Of a stretch of DNA of 64,000 nucleotides, positions 41,726-50,226 are shown piece by piece. Every line of letters starts with the position of its first letter. Within the stretch, counting starts at the first letter, position 1. This stretch comes from a virus. Below the pieces are notes generated by a model. That model was not told where the DNA came from and did no database searches. It was given only the letters and a program-made list of their open reading frames with translations. A program made the translations under genes and the position numbers. The stretch spans positions 62,001-126,000 of IMG/VR virus record IMGVR_UViG_3300024259_000002; one strand, given 5' to 3'.

Positions 41726-41963
41726 CTTCTGTGTCCTCTGTTTGAGTTTCTTCCATGTGGTCTTCTACCTCATCCCACGAGAAATCGCTACCACAATAAC
41801 TACATCTGATTACTGGCTCTTCTCCAGCCTCCATGGTATCGAGGAGCCCTTCTACTTGAGAGCCCCACTCTTTAGACCAAGATAGTGAGTGAAAATTGTG
41901 TACAGTTTCTATGTACATGAGGCTGGTAGAACTACAGTCAGGGCATACGGGGCGTGTTCTCAT
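41715..41963 (-). CDS. zinc-ribbon protein, 82 aa
   Basis: Start MRTRPVCPDCSS at 41963. Two Cys pairs, 'VCPDCSS' and 'IRCSYCGSDFSWDEV', form a zinc ribbon; the tail is acidic (DTEDED). Coupled to the leader-protein cluster. The N-terminal M-R-T-R resembles the leader start but lacks FVSN. Confidence 0.65.
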   Translation of the reverse strand: MRTRPVCPDCSSTSLMYIETVHNFHSLSWSKEWGSQVEGLLDTMEAGEEPVIRCSYCGSDFSWDEVEDHMEETQTEDTEDED

Positions 41964-41964
41964 C

Positions 41965-42567
41965 TTATTTCTCCAGGAAGCAGGCATTCATTCTTAGTGC
42001 TTGGAAGATCCCCTTACCGACTTGATCCAGTTTAGATTGGGCCAAGGGGATGTCAGCATGATAGAAGATTATCTGAGCGACAGCCTGCATGAATCTCTCT
42101 TGATTTTCTGTTGAGTTGGTTTTGTCGATATGAATTATCTTTTCGCTGAAATCTATGGACCAGTCCTCGTCAGTCTGAAAAACTGAATAGATATGTCCCT
42201 GGTAGACAAATGAATCGGGGATGAACAAAGCTGAGAGATCTTTCTTTTGCCAGTATTCATGGGCTTTGTCAATCACGTGTGTCTTGATTCTTTCAAGATT
42301 AACAGTGTCGTCGTCAAGGACTTCTTGAATGAGTGTTTTCAATGTTAGATACTCACCATGGGAATCCTTTACGAGGAGCATCTCGTACTTTTTATCGAAA
42401 AACATGTCAGTCGCCGCGTCCAAAGCTTCTTGTAGATACACTCGTGACCTTTGACGGGGATGCATTAGCTTGATGTAGTCGTCCATCGCTTGAGTGAGAA
42501 TCTTGTACAGAAGGGTTCTGTAGTCATCGCCGCCGAAGCTGGCTTCTGACAAATCATCAATTGGCAT
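41965..42567 (-). CDS. hypothetical protein, 200 aa (metalloprotease-like pattern uncertain)
   Basis: Mixed alpha/beta protein; 'IIHIDKTNSTENQERFMQAV' and 'AQIIFYHADIPLAQSKLDQV' resemble phage proteins with a minimal gluzincin-like region, but a clear HExxH is absent. Function unknown. Confidence 0.6.
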   Translation of the reverse strand: MPIDDLSEASFGGDDYRTLLYKILTQAMDDYIKLMHPRQRSRVYLQEALDAATDMFFDKKYEMLLVKDSHGEYLTLKTLIQEVLDDDTVNLERIKTHVIDKAHEYWQKKDLSALFIPDSFVYQGHIYSVFQTDEDWSIDFSEKIIHIDKTNSTENQERFMQAVAQIIFYHADIPLAQSKLDQVGKGIFQALRMNACFLEK

Positions 42568-42763
42568 TGGCGATCTCCTTCAGTACTTTCTCCAGGACCT
42601 TGATCAGGAACTTTATGTCATCAGCCTTGGTCGGCTGTATCACAGGATCCAGTGGCCCCTTGTAAAGGTAGTCGTTCATTACTATCTGAAGATTGATCAG
42701 AGTAGTTTTGTCGAGACAGGAGACCCTTTCAAGAAGTCTGTCTTCTTCTGTTCTGGTTAACAT
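42557..42763 (-). CDS. hypothetical helical protein, 68 aa
   Basis: Helical protein ('ERVSCLDKTTLINLQIVMND'). Overlaps its neighbours by 11 nt and 1 nt. Not recognised. Confidence 0.6.
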   Translation of the reverse strand: MLTRTEEDRLLERVSCLDKTTLINLQIVMNDYLYKGPLDPVIQPTKADDIKFLIKVLEKVLKEIANAN

Positions 42764-43110
42764 TAAAATGGCTCCTTGGCCTTTGCGAAAACGATGTTAT
42801 GGTAGCAGACGGTGTCGCCAGTGTTCATTGTAGAATGAGACTCACACTCGGCTGCTTGTAAGCCAGAGCATAGTGGCTGATCTTCGCACATTATTGAGTA
42901 TTCTGCAGAGTCCCAGTCTAAAGGACCATCTGTGAAAAGAGTCTGGGAAGAAACCTCGATCTGTTCTCTGTCCTCAACCAAGTTGAAGCCGTCGAGGACT
43001 GCTATGTTTACTCCAGTACTATCATCTACGAGAAAGTATCTCAGGTCTTTGGGCTTCGGCGGTGATAGGAGGTCGTGTAGTTTTTGTCTAAGTAGTTTTA
43101 GTAGTTTCAT
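42763..43110 (-). CDS. hypothetical protein, 115 aa
   Basis: Start MKLLKLLRQKLHDLL at 43110, just after the RNR stop; an upstream frame to 43143 would overlap RNR. Basic amphipathic N-terminus, then a beta-rich domain. Not recognised. Confidence 0.6.
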   Translation of the reverse strand: MKLLKLLRQKLHDLLSPPKPKDLRYFLVDDSTGVNIAVLDGFNLVEDREQIEVSSQTLFTDGPLDWDSAEYSIMCEDQPLCSGLQAAECESHSTMNTGDTVCYHNIVFAKAKEPF

Positions 43111-43117
43111 TTTAGTC

Positions 43118-45481
43118 CTAACAGGCGCTCGTATTGCACTCAAGACACGTTTTACAACCGTCCATCATCTGGTGCGGCGTTAACTTCTTGCATTGTTTAC
43201 AATGTAACTGAGCGTTTCCTTTTGAATCTTTGTCAACGAACGTAGTCAGTAGTTTGGACAACTTTGTCGGCAAACTGAATAGATGTTGTCCATCAATCTT
43301 TTCGAGCTGATCCATGATCTCACCAACAGGTACTCCGTATCTCATCGCCATGCTTACAAGCCTTCCTACAGTAGCAAGCTCTCTTGCAATCGGATCTTGC
43401 ATCTCATCTCTATTCAGACCAGAGAAGAACACTTCGTAAGGTTTTCCATCTGTCTCGTTTATAGTGACGTAGACATTCTTCTGCACACCTGTACCCAATA
43501 CCACTGGGACCTTCTCCGTGAAGCCGTGTAAGCGTTCAGGACGGGTTCTGGTGTCAAGGGCTGGGGCAGATACATTTGAAGGCTCAGAATTGATTACAGA
43601 GCCTTCCAGAGGCTCTGAGGATAGAACCTGGAATGGCTTTGAATTGTTCCTATAGACAGTTGTACCTGGAATGCCAAGCTTCCATGCAAGCATGTATGCT
43701 GCAGAGACATCTTCTCTGGTTGCAGATTCAGGAAGGTTGATGGTTTTCGAGACGCCCATGCTACAGAAGTCACTGACAGCTGCCTGCATTGCGATGTGGT
43801 CTTCCCAAGATATCTTTTCAGCAGTCTGGTCTTGCATGTCGTTTTCAAAGGCGACGTCTTTCAGCCAATGATTCACAGTGGTGGCACCGTTGTTGTCCTT
43901 GCGATGAGTTGTCCAGTACTGAACTGGCTCACAGCCATAAGATCCCGCTTCTCTATCGGAGATACAGGCGAATATGTACGTGAGAGATCCTGTAGGAGCA
44001 ATCGAAGTTACAGTGGCATTCATTGGGAGAACTTCATCAAAATTCACTGTATCTGACAGATCTTTAAAGGCTTTTGCCAAGCTTTTCCACGGCGCACGTT
44101 TTGAAGAGTGTCTGTGATACCTGTTACATTGACTGACGTATTTATCAATACGAGTTACCCAAGCGTCTCTATCGAGATGGATTGACTGATCACCTCGCTC
44201 ATTTCCAATGTCAATGCTCTCGGACCAGGCAGTCAATTCTATAGTAGCCATAATGCGAGCGGCGAATTCACGACCTTCCTGAGAGTCATACTTCAAACCC
44301 TGAAGAATCAGTGCATCATGAAGGCCAGTAAATCCAAGGCCAATACGCTTACTCTCTTTATTGTTCGTGTCAATCTGTTCAATTGGGATCTTGTTCACAC
44401 TGAGTGAGTCATTCAGATACCTAACAGTGAGACGTGTGTACTTTTTGAGTGTTTTCCATGGAAGGTCTTGCGTGAATATCTTCGCGAGGTTCAGAGAGCC
44501 AAGGTTACAAGCGTCACCCGAGACTGGAAGAAGAGCCTCGCCGCAGGGGTTGGCTCCCAAAACACCCATAGAAGGTGTAGTATTGCGTCGTTCTAACTCG
44601 TCACAGAACATGACCCCAGGATCAGCATGATTCCAAGCATTGTCTACAATCAGGTCCCAGATCTGATGAGCATAAATAGTTCCTGTCAGATGTTCTATAG
44701 CTGGCAGCAAGGTCTTGTAATAGAAGAACGCCGACTGTGGGTCAGCTTGCTCATTGAGAGTCTTCGACCATATCTCTCTATATTCTTCCCATGTATTGAT
44801 GGTCAGACCGTGGTATGGATTGTCTGTCTTCGTATTGTCATTGTGCCAATGGAGATACCATTCTTTGTCATTCTCTATAGCGCCCATGAACAGATCAGAG
44901 CATCTGACAGACATGTTGCACTGGGTCAATGGCAGGTCGAGTTCTCCGTTGCCTCTGTCGATTGGCCTCTTTGCGAGAATGAATTCGATGATGTCGGGAT
45001 GATCACAGCTGAGTGCTGCCATGAAGGCCCCACGAGCTCGTCCTCCTGCAGTAATATATCCCGTAGTTCTTTCGATGCGCCCGACGACAGGCCTGATACC
45101 CACTGCAGGGTTGGGAGAGTTCGAGATGTCACAGCCACGAGGCCGCAGCTTGTCAAACACGAATCCAACGCCGCCCGAAGACTTGAATACATCTCTTGCG
45201 ACTTCATCGGATTTCCAGATGCTCTCAAGGGTGTCGTCGATGTCATAGACAAAGCATGAAGAGCCTGATCCTTCACCAGGCACACCATAATTCCAGAGCT
45301 GAGGGGAGCCGGGGAGGAACCAGCCTTCACTCATCATCTTGAAGTAGCGCTCTCTGTCCAGCTCGTCTTCAGTCACATAGTCAGCTACTCGTTTGAATAC
45401 GTCGTCCCAGCATTCCTCATCGCCACGACGCGCATAACGATTCTTGAATAGGTCTTCTTCATACTTTGTCTTGAATGCCAA
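43118..45481 (-). CDS. nrdJ: class II (adenosylcobalamin-dependent) ribonucleotide reductase
   Basis: 787 aa, uninterrupted. 'PGSPQLWNYGVPGEGSGSSC' at the start of the barrel, 'GGVGFVFDKLRPRG', the finger loop 'VLGANPCGEALLPVSGDACN' with the radical Cys, and 'ITSIAPTGSLTYIF' are class II signatures. The C-terminal 'HCKQCKKLTPHQMMDGCKTC' supplies a redox/zinc Cys set. No separate small subunit is needed, consistent with none being visible. Makes dNDPs/dNTPs for replication and depends on host or environmental B12. Confidence 0.93.
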   Translation of the reverse strand: MAFKTKYEEDLFKNRYARRGDEECWDDVFKRVADYVTEDELDRERYFKMMSEGWFLPGSPQLWNYGVPGEGSGSSCFVYDIDDTLESIWKSDEVARDVFKSSGGVGFVFDKLRPRGCDISNSPNPAVGIRPVVGRIERTTGYITAGGRARGAFMAALSCDHPDIIEFILAKRPIDRGNGELDLPLTQCNMSVRCSDLFMGAIENDKEWYLHWHNDNTKTDNPYHGLTINTWEEYREIWSKTLNEQADPQSAFFYYKTLLPAIEHLTGTIYAHQIWDLIVDNAWNHADPGVMFCDELERRNTTPSMGVLGANPCGEALLPVSGDACNLGSLNLAKIFTQDLPWKTLKKYTRLTVRYLNDSLSVNKIPIEQIDTNNKESKRIGLGFTGLHDALILQGLKYDSQEGREFAARIMATIELTAWSESIDIGNERGDQSIHLDRDAWVTRIDKYVSQCNRYHRHSSKRAPWKSLAKAFKDLSDTVNFDEVLPMNATVTSIAPTGSLTYIFACISDREAGSYGCEPVQYWTTHRKDNNGATTVNHWLKDVAFENDMQDQTAEKISWEDHIAMQAAVSDFCSMGVSKTINLPESATREDVSAAYMLAWKLGIPGTTVYRNNSKPFQVLSSEPLEGSVINSEPSNVSAPALDTRTRPERLHGFTEKVPVVLGTGVQKNVYVTINETDGKPYEVFFSGLNRDEMQDPIARELATVGRLVSMAMRYGVPVGEIMDQLEKIDGQHLFSLPTKLSKLLTTFVDKDSKGNAQLHCKQCKKLTPHQMMDGCKTCLECNTSAC

Positions 45482-45485
45482 GAGG

Positions 45486-45863
45486 CTACTCCTTGTCGAA
45501 GTCTTTTACTCGATCTCCGAGCTTGTTGATTAGATACTGAACTTCTTCAGCATTGTGATCATCGGTCCATCGCCATCCTCGAAGCTCTTTTGTTCGTGTC
45601 ATTAGGCAATGCATACAGGTGGTATCTTGAATGGTCCTGGCAAGAGTAGTAATTCTTCTGCCACTGCAACTCGAATAATAATGGATTTTGTTTCTTGTCT
45701 TCCACGGAATTACAGGACGGATGCCGTCGCAAGGGCATTTTCCATGATTTACATTCTCACAGGCTGCTTCTGTTAGTACCCAGCCGACCCCTCTCTTAGA
45801 GCCAGGATACATTATTATCACTGATTCTCCAGGCTTGAAGTCATATATCTTGGATGAGGACAT
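45486..45863 (-). CDS. hypothetical Cys-rich protein, 125 aa
   Basis: Several Cys ('ENVNHGKCPCDGIRP', 'TTCMHCLMTRT') suggest metal binding, and the body begins 'YDFKPGESVIIMYPGSKRG', a KOW/SH3-like strand. It sits 4 nt upstream of nrdJ in the chromosome but downstream in the operon order is nrdJ, so the two are co-transcribed. Not recognised. Confidence 0.6.
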   Translation of the reverse strand: MSSSKIYDFKPGESVIIMYPGSKRGVGWVLTEAACENVNHGKCPCDGIRPVIPWKTRNKIHYYSSCSGRRITTLARTIQDTTCMHCLMTRTKELRGWRWTDDHNAEEVQYLINKLGDRVKDFDKE

Positions 45864-46145
45864 TTATTGATCCAGTGTCTTGTAATATTCCAGAAGGATC
45901 GCATCATAGATGCGCTTGCGGTTTTCGATTCCCTCTTCTCCAAAGAACCGAACATTGTCGTACCATGTGGTATCGCCCTCTGCGCTGGTGCCTTGGCTTT
46001 GTGGGGGGCCTACGAACAAGCCGTTCTGGCCTGCTACGATTCGGAATCCGCCCACACTGAACCAGTCTTCAATTACGACTGATGCAATACCGACGAGTTT
46101 AGCTGGATTCTTGACTGGCCAAACCTTGATTCTAAAGTTAAACAT
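45864..46145 (-). CDS. hypothetical protein, SpoVG-like layout, 93 aa
   Basis: 'MFNFRIKVWPVKNPAKLVGI' and 'SVVIEDWFSVGGFRIVAGQN' with 'GLFVGPPQSQ' strongly resemble SpoVG-type proteins (I-x-D-V-R-I ... A-x-A-x-I-x-F-D-x-x-F-x-I-x-G-I-x-V-I-x-x-x-x-G-L-F-V-x-M-P). SpoVG is a small nucleic-acid-binding regulator. The match rests on this pattern. Confidence 0.65.
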   Translation of the reverse strand: MFNFRIKVWPVKNPAKLVGIASVVIEDWFSVGGFRIVAGQNGLFVGPPQSQGTSAEGDTTWYDNVRFFGEEGIENRKRIYDAILLEYYKTLDQ

Positions 46146-46673
46146 TTATTTTATCTCCATTAGTTTGTACTTGATGTTGTTGATTTCTACGACTTTGCCG
46201 TTACAACCTTGGGTTTCGTCCGATTGGGTACGAAGTTTGTGCTCTGCTTCGGTGAGGAGTTCATCGTTGAGGTAATAGTACTTTGTACCATCGGAATAGA
46301 TGATTGCAGGGCCATCTTCTCGGTGAAGTTTATCGTCTTGGCACCACATTTGGTAGCCATCGGAATGGATGATTGCAGGGCCATCTTCTCGGTGAAGTTT
46401 ATCGTCTTGGCACCATTCTTGGTAGCCATCGGAATAGATGATTGCAGGTCCATCTGTGCGGTGGACTTTACCGTTTAGCCACCAAGCTTGGTAGCCATTG
46501 GAATAGATGACTGCAGGTCCATCTGTACGGTGGAAATTACCGTTTTGGTACCACTCTTGGTAGTCATCAGAATAGACGACTGCAGGACCATCTTCTCGGT
46601 GAAGTTTACCGTTGAAGTACCACTTGACGGTACCATTCTCGTAGGTTCTGACTTCTTGGGTTTTGTAGTTCAT
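46146..46673 (-). CDS. HRxDGPA 23-residue repeat protein A (5 repeats)
   Basis: 175 aa. Shares its first 24 residues (starting MNYKTQEVRTYENGTVKWYF) with the copy at 47514. Five repeats of the form H-R-[TE]-D-G-P-A-[VI]-[IV]-Y-S-x-G-Y-Q-x-W-[YW]-x-[ND]-G-K, related to MORN-like antitoxin-type repeats, then a C-terminal tail 'LLTEAEHKLRTQSDETQGC' and 'GKVVEINNIKYKL'. Likely an extended beta structure for protein or membrane contact; function unknown. Confidence 0.75.
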   Translation of the reverse strand: MNYKTQEVRTYENGTVKWYFNGKLHREDGPAVVYSDDYQEWYQNGNFHRTDGPAVIYSNGYQAWWLNGKVHRTDGPAIIYSDGYQEWCQDDKLHREDGPAIIHSDGYQMWCQDDKLHREDGPAIIYSDGTKYYYLNDELLTEAEHKLRTQSDETQGCNGKVVEINNIKYKLMEIK

Positions 46674-46738
46674 TCACACCATCCTTAGAAGAACACTGAT
46701 GACAATGAGTTTCAGAGAAAGACAAAAGAATAGGAGCA

Positions 46739-46894
46739 TTATTCTTCCCAATTGTCGGAAGACTTGTCTTCACGGCGCTTCTTTCGGCGCCGACGTTCCG
46801 CCTTTTTCTCTTTTTTGGATTGGCGTCGCTTTGGGCTTTCTTCCCAATCGCGCTCTTTATAGACTTTTTCGTAGTTGCTATTTGATTGTGACAT
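46739..46894 (-). CDS. 51-aa highly basic protein
   Basis: Frame from ATG at 46894 to TAA at 46739. 'RRQSKKEKKAERRRRKKRRE' spans residues 22-41, flanked by acidic residues at the start and end. It has no hydrophobic core and likely binds nucleic acid or is a short charged linker protein. Lies between the repeat gene and an empty stretch. Confidence 0.5.
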   Translation of the reverse strand: MSQSNSNYEKVYKERDWEESPKRRQSKKEKKAERRRRKKRREDKSSDNWEE

Positions 46895-47186
46895 CTTGTC
46901 TTGTCTTTGTGGAAAAAATTGCTCTCCTGCCTATTTGAACCAAGAGCCTCTCTCGATATCCCATTCTCTATTCTTACTTTGATGTTGCCATGTCTTGCAA
47001 CTTCTTTTATCTACTATTTGTAGGAATGGACAGGATTGGATTTACTCGTTCAGCAGGAGAGACTAAAAAGTTGGTCTTTGGCTCGGTCCACGGCTGAAGG
47101 AGGAACAGCCTTGTTTTTGGAGTCATCATCTTCTGCCAACACCACTTCTGGACGTTGAGCCAAGGACCAAAAAGTCATTCGCGAGG
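46895..47186. other. intergenic, about 290 nt, nothing clear
   Basis: No gene with good codon structure was seen on either strand. A short segment carries GGTTCAAAT on the minus strand, but no tRNA fold follows. It probably holds the promoter for the minus-strand genes to the left. Confidence 0.4.
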
Positions 47187-47207
47187 CAAGCCGGCCTATG
47201 GCCGGCT
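47187..47207 (-). terminator. bidirectional hairpin terminator
   Basis: Stem AAGCCGGCC / GGCCGGCTT with TAT loop, directly after the stop of the gene at 47209-47415. A T-run is present on the plus side and weaker on the minus side. Confidence 0.6.
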
Positions 47208-47208
47208 T

Positions 47209-47415
47209 TTATTCCTTGTTGTCTCTTGCGTCAAGATCAACAGTTCTGATTACCTTGATGATACGCCAGCGGCTGTTGTAGTGCTGGTCGTTCTTCTTGT
47301 TGTACTCAGCTGTAGCGAGCTGGAAGCCCAAATGACTCTGGGCTGAATGTAAAGAGCTTCGGGCGGCTGCATGCTTCCACTTGTATTTAGCGAAGTACTG
47401 AATCTCGTATATCAC
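47209..47415 (-). CDS. hypothetical protein, 68 aa
   Basis: Begins at a GTG (47415) overlapping the TGA of the 33-aa gene. Basic N-terminal half ('YFAKYKWKHAAARSSLHSAQ') and a beta-rich end. Ends at the hairpin terminator. Not recognised. Confidence 0.55.
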   Translation of the reverse strand: MIYEIQYFAKYKWKHAAARSSLHSAQSHLGFQLATAEYNKKNDQHYNSRWRIIKVIRTVDLDARDNKE

Positions 47416-47513
47416 TGTTCTCCATACTTCTTCATGAGAAGCTGTTCGAGCCAGTAGAGTCGGGCCTTTTTGGGGCCGTAGAAGTAAACTTCTGTCATGT
47501 AGAGGAAAAGCAT
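47412..47513 (-). CDS. 33-aa small protein
   Basis: ATG at 47513 directly follows the stop of repeat protein B, and its TGA overlaps the next GTG start. It has alternating hydrophobic and aromatic residues (FLYMTEVYFYGPKKARLYW) and may be a short amphipathic peptide. Weakly supported beyond the tight coupling. Confidence 0.4.
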   Translation of the reverse strand: MLFLYMTEVYFYGPKKARLYWLEQLLMKKYGEQ

Positions 47514-48245
47514 TTAGAGCTCCTGAAGCTGGTACCGAACACCTTCGATCTCAACAATCTTGCCGTTACAACCTTGGGTTTCGTCCGATTGGGTACGAAG
47601 ACGGTGCTCTGCTTCGGTGAGGAGTTTGCCGTTGAGGTAATAGTACTTTGTACCACTGGAATAGATGATTGCAGGGCCATCTGTGCGGTGATACTTACCG
47701 TTTTGGAACCACTCTTGGTAGCCATCGGAATTGATGACTGCAGGTCCATCTTCGCGGTGTCGTTTACCGTTTCGGTACCAGTACTTTGTACCACTGGAAT
47801 AGATGACAGCAGGTCCATCTGGGCGGTGGAGTTTATCGTTTAGGTAATACTGCTTTGTACCATCGGAATTGATGACTGCAGGTCCATCTGTGCGGTGGGG
47901 TTTACCGTTTAGGTACCAAGCCTGGTAGCCATTGGGATTGATGACTGCAGGTCCATCTGTACGGTGACGCTTGCCGTCTTGGTACCAGCGCTTTGAACCA
48001 CTGGAGTAGATGATAGCTGGTCCATCTGTGCGGTGTCGTTTATTGTTTCGGTACCAGCACTTTGTACCATCGGGATAGACAACAGCAGGTCCGTCTGTGT
48101 GGTGACGCTCATCGTTTCGGTACCACTCTTGGTAACCATCTTCACGGGTTACTGCAGGTCCATCTGTGCGGTGAAGTTTACCGTTGAAGTACCACTTGAC
48201 GGTACCATTCTCGTAGGTTCTGACTTCTTGGGTTTTGTAGTTCAT
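47514..48245 (-). CDS. HRxDGPA 23-residue repeat protein B (8 repeats)
   Basis: 243 aa, the longest of four relatives. Same N-terminus as copy A, eight repeats, and the C-terminal tail 'LLTEAEHRLRTQSDETQGC' then 'GKIVEIEGVRYQL'. Repeat units at nucleotide level are 69 nt and nearly identical (e.g. GCAGGTCCATCTGTGCGGTG on the plus strand), so copy number could change by slippage or recombination. Function unknown. Confidence 0.75.
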   Translation of the reverse strand: MNYKTQEVRTYENGTVKWYFNGKLHRTDGPAVTREDGYQEWYRNDERHHTDGPAVVYPDGTKCWYRNNKRHRTDGPAIIYSSGSKRWYQDGKRHRTDGPAVINPNGYQAWYLNGKPHRTDGPAVINSDGTKQYYLNDKLHRPDGPAVIYSSGTKYWYRNGKRHREDGPAVINSDGYQEWFQNGKYHRTDGPAIIYSSGTKYYYLNGKLLTEAEHRLRTQSDETQGCNGKIVEIEGVRYQLQEL

Positions 48246-48248
48246 TGT

Positions 48249-48464
48249 TTACCTTTGCAAGGTCGCTGACAAGTGCTCAAGCACATAGCTATCCATGTTA
48301 CATTCTTCAACAGACAGAATAGTATATTGAAGATTTGGGCTTTCATATCCGTTGATCACTTGACTGACCATGTCTTCGTCAAGGCAGCCCATGAGCAGGA
48401 ACTTACGTTCTTGTCCAGCCCCTTGAATTTTGTTGTAGACGTAAGTCTTTACGATATAGTTCAT
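48249..48464 (-). CDS. hypothetical protein, 71 aa
   Basis: Start MNYIVKTYVYNKI at 48464, 4 nt after the upstream stop. 'LLMGCLDEDMVSQVINGYES' resembles small phage SH3-type proteins. Ends 3 nt before the repeat gene. Not recognised. Confidence 0.55.
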   Translation of the reverse strand: MNYIVKTYVYNKIQGAGQERKFLLMGCLDEDMVSQVINGYESPNLQYTILSVEECNMDSYVLEHLSATLQR

Positions 48465-48468
48465 TTGG

Positions 48469-48672
48469 TTAGTCCATTCCCCAGATGTGGCGCCGGTCCA
48501 AGACTCTTTCATAAAGAGTCCTTCTGTACGTGCCATTTTCTGGGAATTGCAGTGTTCCTTCTCTCAGTCCAAACTCAGTGAATCTCTTCCACTGTTGTCT
48601 GGATTCTCTTTCGTCTTCTCCAGACCATAGAGTCTCCCAGCCTCCTTGATTCCATCTTCTTACTTCGTACAT
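48469..48672 (-). CDS. hypothetical protein, 67 aa
   Basis: Start MYEVRRWNQGGWETL at 48672. Compact basic/aromatic protein; contains 'ESRQQWKRFTEFGLREGTL' helix. Lies directly after the macro-domain gene. Not recognised. Confidence 0.55.
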   Translation of the reverse strand: MYEVRRWNQGGWETLWSGEDERESRQQWKRFTEFGLREGTLQFPENGTYRRTLYERVLDRRHIWGMD

Positions 48673-48682
48673 TGTTTTGGCC

Positions 48683-49129
48683 TTACAGATAATACACATA
48701 GACTGTGCGATGTGGAAAGGCATCTTCGATAATCGCTTTCACAATTGTCCAAGAACCGCCAGCATTGTAACAGCCCATCTTGGGCATGCCTACCTTGAGC
48801 GATGAGTTTCTCTCGTTGAGTCGAAGAGAGATTGCCTTGAGACCGTCAGACAGAGCGTCATAGTTTGTATATCGACGGTCTCGTCCATATCTATGTTGTG
48901 CATATAGATTGACTACCCATTTGCTGTCAGCAACATTTGCAACAGTGAATGTGCCGAGTTTGCCTTCGTCACCTTTTTTGGACTTCTTGTCTGCTTCAAA
49001 AACTTTTGGCCATCTTTTTCTGAGAGCCAGTGCGATACCAGCTCCCATTGTGTGGAAGCAGTTCGCTTGGTGAATCAAGATATTGCAATCTGATTCAAGT
49101 AGGTCACCTCGAATCATTTCAATTGGCAT
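48683..49129 (-). CDS. macro-domain ADP-ribose hydrolase (Poa1-type)
   Basis: 148 aa, a whole macro domain. 'EMIRGDLLESDCNILIHQAN' (the G-D-[LI] and the N/H-Q-x-N adenine/ribose loop), 'CFHTMGAGIALALRKRWP' (catalytic glycine-rich loop) and 'KVGMPKMGCYNAGGSWTIVK' (phosphate loop). Similar to the ADP-ribose-1''-phosphatase group. It would remove or process ADP-ribose, relevant to NAD-based host defence. Overlaps the SLOG-like gene by 11 nt. Confidence 0.85.
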   Translation of the reverse strand: MPIEMIRGDLLESDCNILIHQANCFHTMGAGIALALRKRWPKVFEADKKSKKGDEGKLGTFTVANVADSKWVVNLYAQHRYGRDRRYTNYDALSDGLKAISLRLNERNSSLKVGMPKMGCYNAGGSWTIVKAIIEDAFPHRTVYVYYL

Positions 49130-49700
49130 TTCTTATCCATCCAGAAGTCTTAGTGACTGGGTTGATGTGGTAGATGTGTTCTTTCTTCAGATTGTTGAAC
49201 ATGGCTCCAGGAATCTTTGACTTGCCAGTTCTGGCACAGCTCAGATAGTTGTAAGTACCACCTTTCTTCTTGCCATTCCAACAGATGATGGACACCGAGG
49301 AGTCTTCCAACATCCATTCGTTTCTCCATTCCATCATTTTGTAATAGTAGGAGAGGTTCTTGGCCGCCGACGGGAGAGGTCTTTCCCAAGTCTTGACAAG
49401 AGTCCTGGAACAGCGAATTACGTTTTCATGGTCTTGTATAGCTTGAGGAAGCCATCTGTAAGTCTGGTTGGGAATAGGCTGGTAAGCAAGTACTGGGATA
49501 CTGAGTCTGATGGCCTCGTCCATAGCCCACAAATCGAAGCCAAGGGCAAGACCGCCAATGATTTCTACATCAGGATACTTGTCTTTTGCTCTGTTCAGAG
49601 CTTCTCGTACCTGCTTGCGAATCCAGTTTTGTGGACCAAAACGCTGGTATCCGCCCATACCTTCACCTTGTGGCCTATGACCAGAAAGGGAGATCTTCAT
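49119..49700 (-). CDS. SLOG (YpsA/DprA-like Rossmann) domain protein
   Basis: 193 aa. 'MKISLSGHRPQGEG' and 'EIIGGLALGFDLWAMDEAI' plus 'SIPVLAYQPIPNQTYRWLP' follow the YpsA/DUF1273-type SLOG fold, whose glycine-rich loop binds nucleotides; 'MLEDSSVSIICWNGKKKGGT' is the second conserved part. SLOG domains sense or process NAD-derived nucleotides in some defence systems. Overlaps the macro-domain gene, so both are probably made together. Confidence 0.75.
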   Translation of the reverse strand: MKISLSGHRPQGEGMGGYQRFGPQNWIRKQVREALNRAKDKYPDVEIIGGLALGFDLWAMDEAIRLSIPVLAYQPIPNQTYRWLPQAIQDHENVIRCSRTLVKTWERPLPSAAKNLSYYYKMMEWRNEWMLEDSSVSIICWNGKKKGGTYNYLSCARTGKSKIPGAMFNNLKKEHIYHINPVTKTSGWIRNAN

Positions 49701-49830
49701 ACTGTTCTCTACATGTTCACTGTTTTGAAGTTCTTTGGAATAAGTTTCATTTTGTTACCATTCCTGCCTTAAGAGCTCCGAAAGACTGTGTCAGAGCCAG
49801 TAGCCAAGATAGTTGTATTTCTTCATTTGT

Positions 49831-50226
49831 TCACTCACAGACTATACTCGCCCACTCGATTGCTTCTGGAGTCCAGTCGTTCTTGGGTAGACAGTATGCT
49901 GAATTGTTCTTGAAGTAGCAGAGATAGTCGAGGTCACAGTCTACACAACGAGTGATTGCTCTTGAGTTTAGAGATTCACATCTGTTATCAGGGGGCTTGT
50001 CGTGTTTCGCCGCGATTGCCTGCTTGATTCTGATTTGTTGTCGCTTCACTTCCCAGGACTGTGCTTCTTTACGGGCCTCTTCTCGAAGTTGCATGAGCTC
50101 AGCATTCTTCTGAGCAGCAAGATCCAGAGCAGTGGGCTCTGGGATGGACAAGATTCCGATGAAGATACCTACAGTAGCTGTTGGCAGTAGGATGGCTACG
50201 AGAAGAAGCTTGTATCGTTCTTTCAT
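49831..50226 (-). CDS. membrane-anchored protein, 131 aa
   Basis: N-terminal transmembrane helix (residues 7-27), a coiled coil (40-75) and a C-terminal domain with 'RCVDCDLDYLCYF' Cys residues that may form disulfides outside the membrane. Like phage Rz or membrane effectors. Overlaps the next gene by 4 nt. In frame after its TGA there are 27 further coding-like codons. Confidence 0.6.
   Translation of the reverse strand: MKERYKLLLVAILLPTATVGIFIGILSIPEPTALDLAAQKNAELMQLREEARKEAQSWEVKRQQIRIKQAIAAKHDKPPDNRCESLNSRAITRCVDCDLDYLCYFKNNSAYCLPKNDWTPEAIEWASIVCE

Noticed and set aside
46915-46960. GGTTCAAAT on the minus strand as a possible tRNA T-loop
   Set aside because: Flanking bases do not form a T-stem and no acceptor or anticodon arms are found.
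46146-48245. CRISPR-like array from the 69-nt periodic repeats
   Set aside because: The repeats are in-frame protein repeats with no unique spacers or cas genes.
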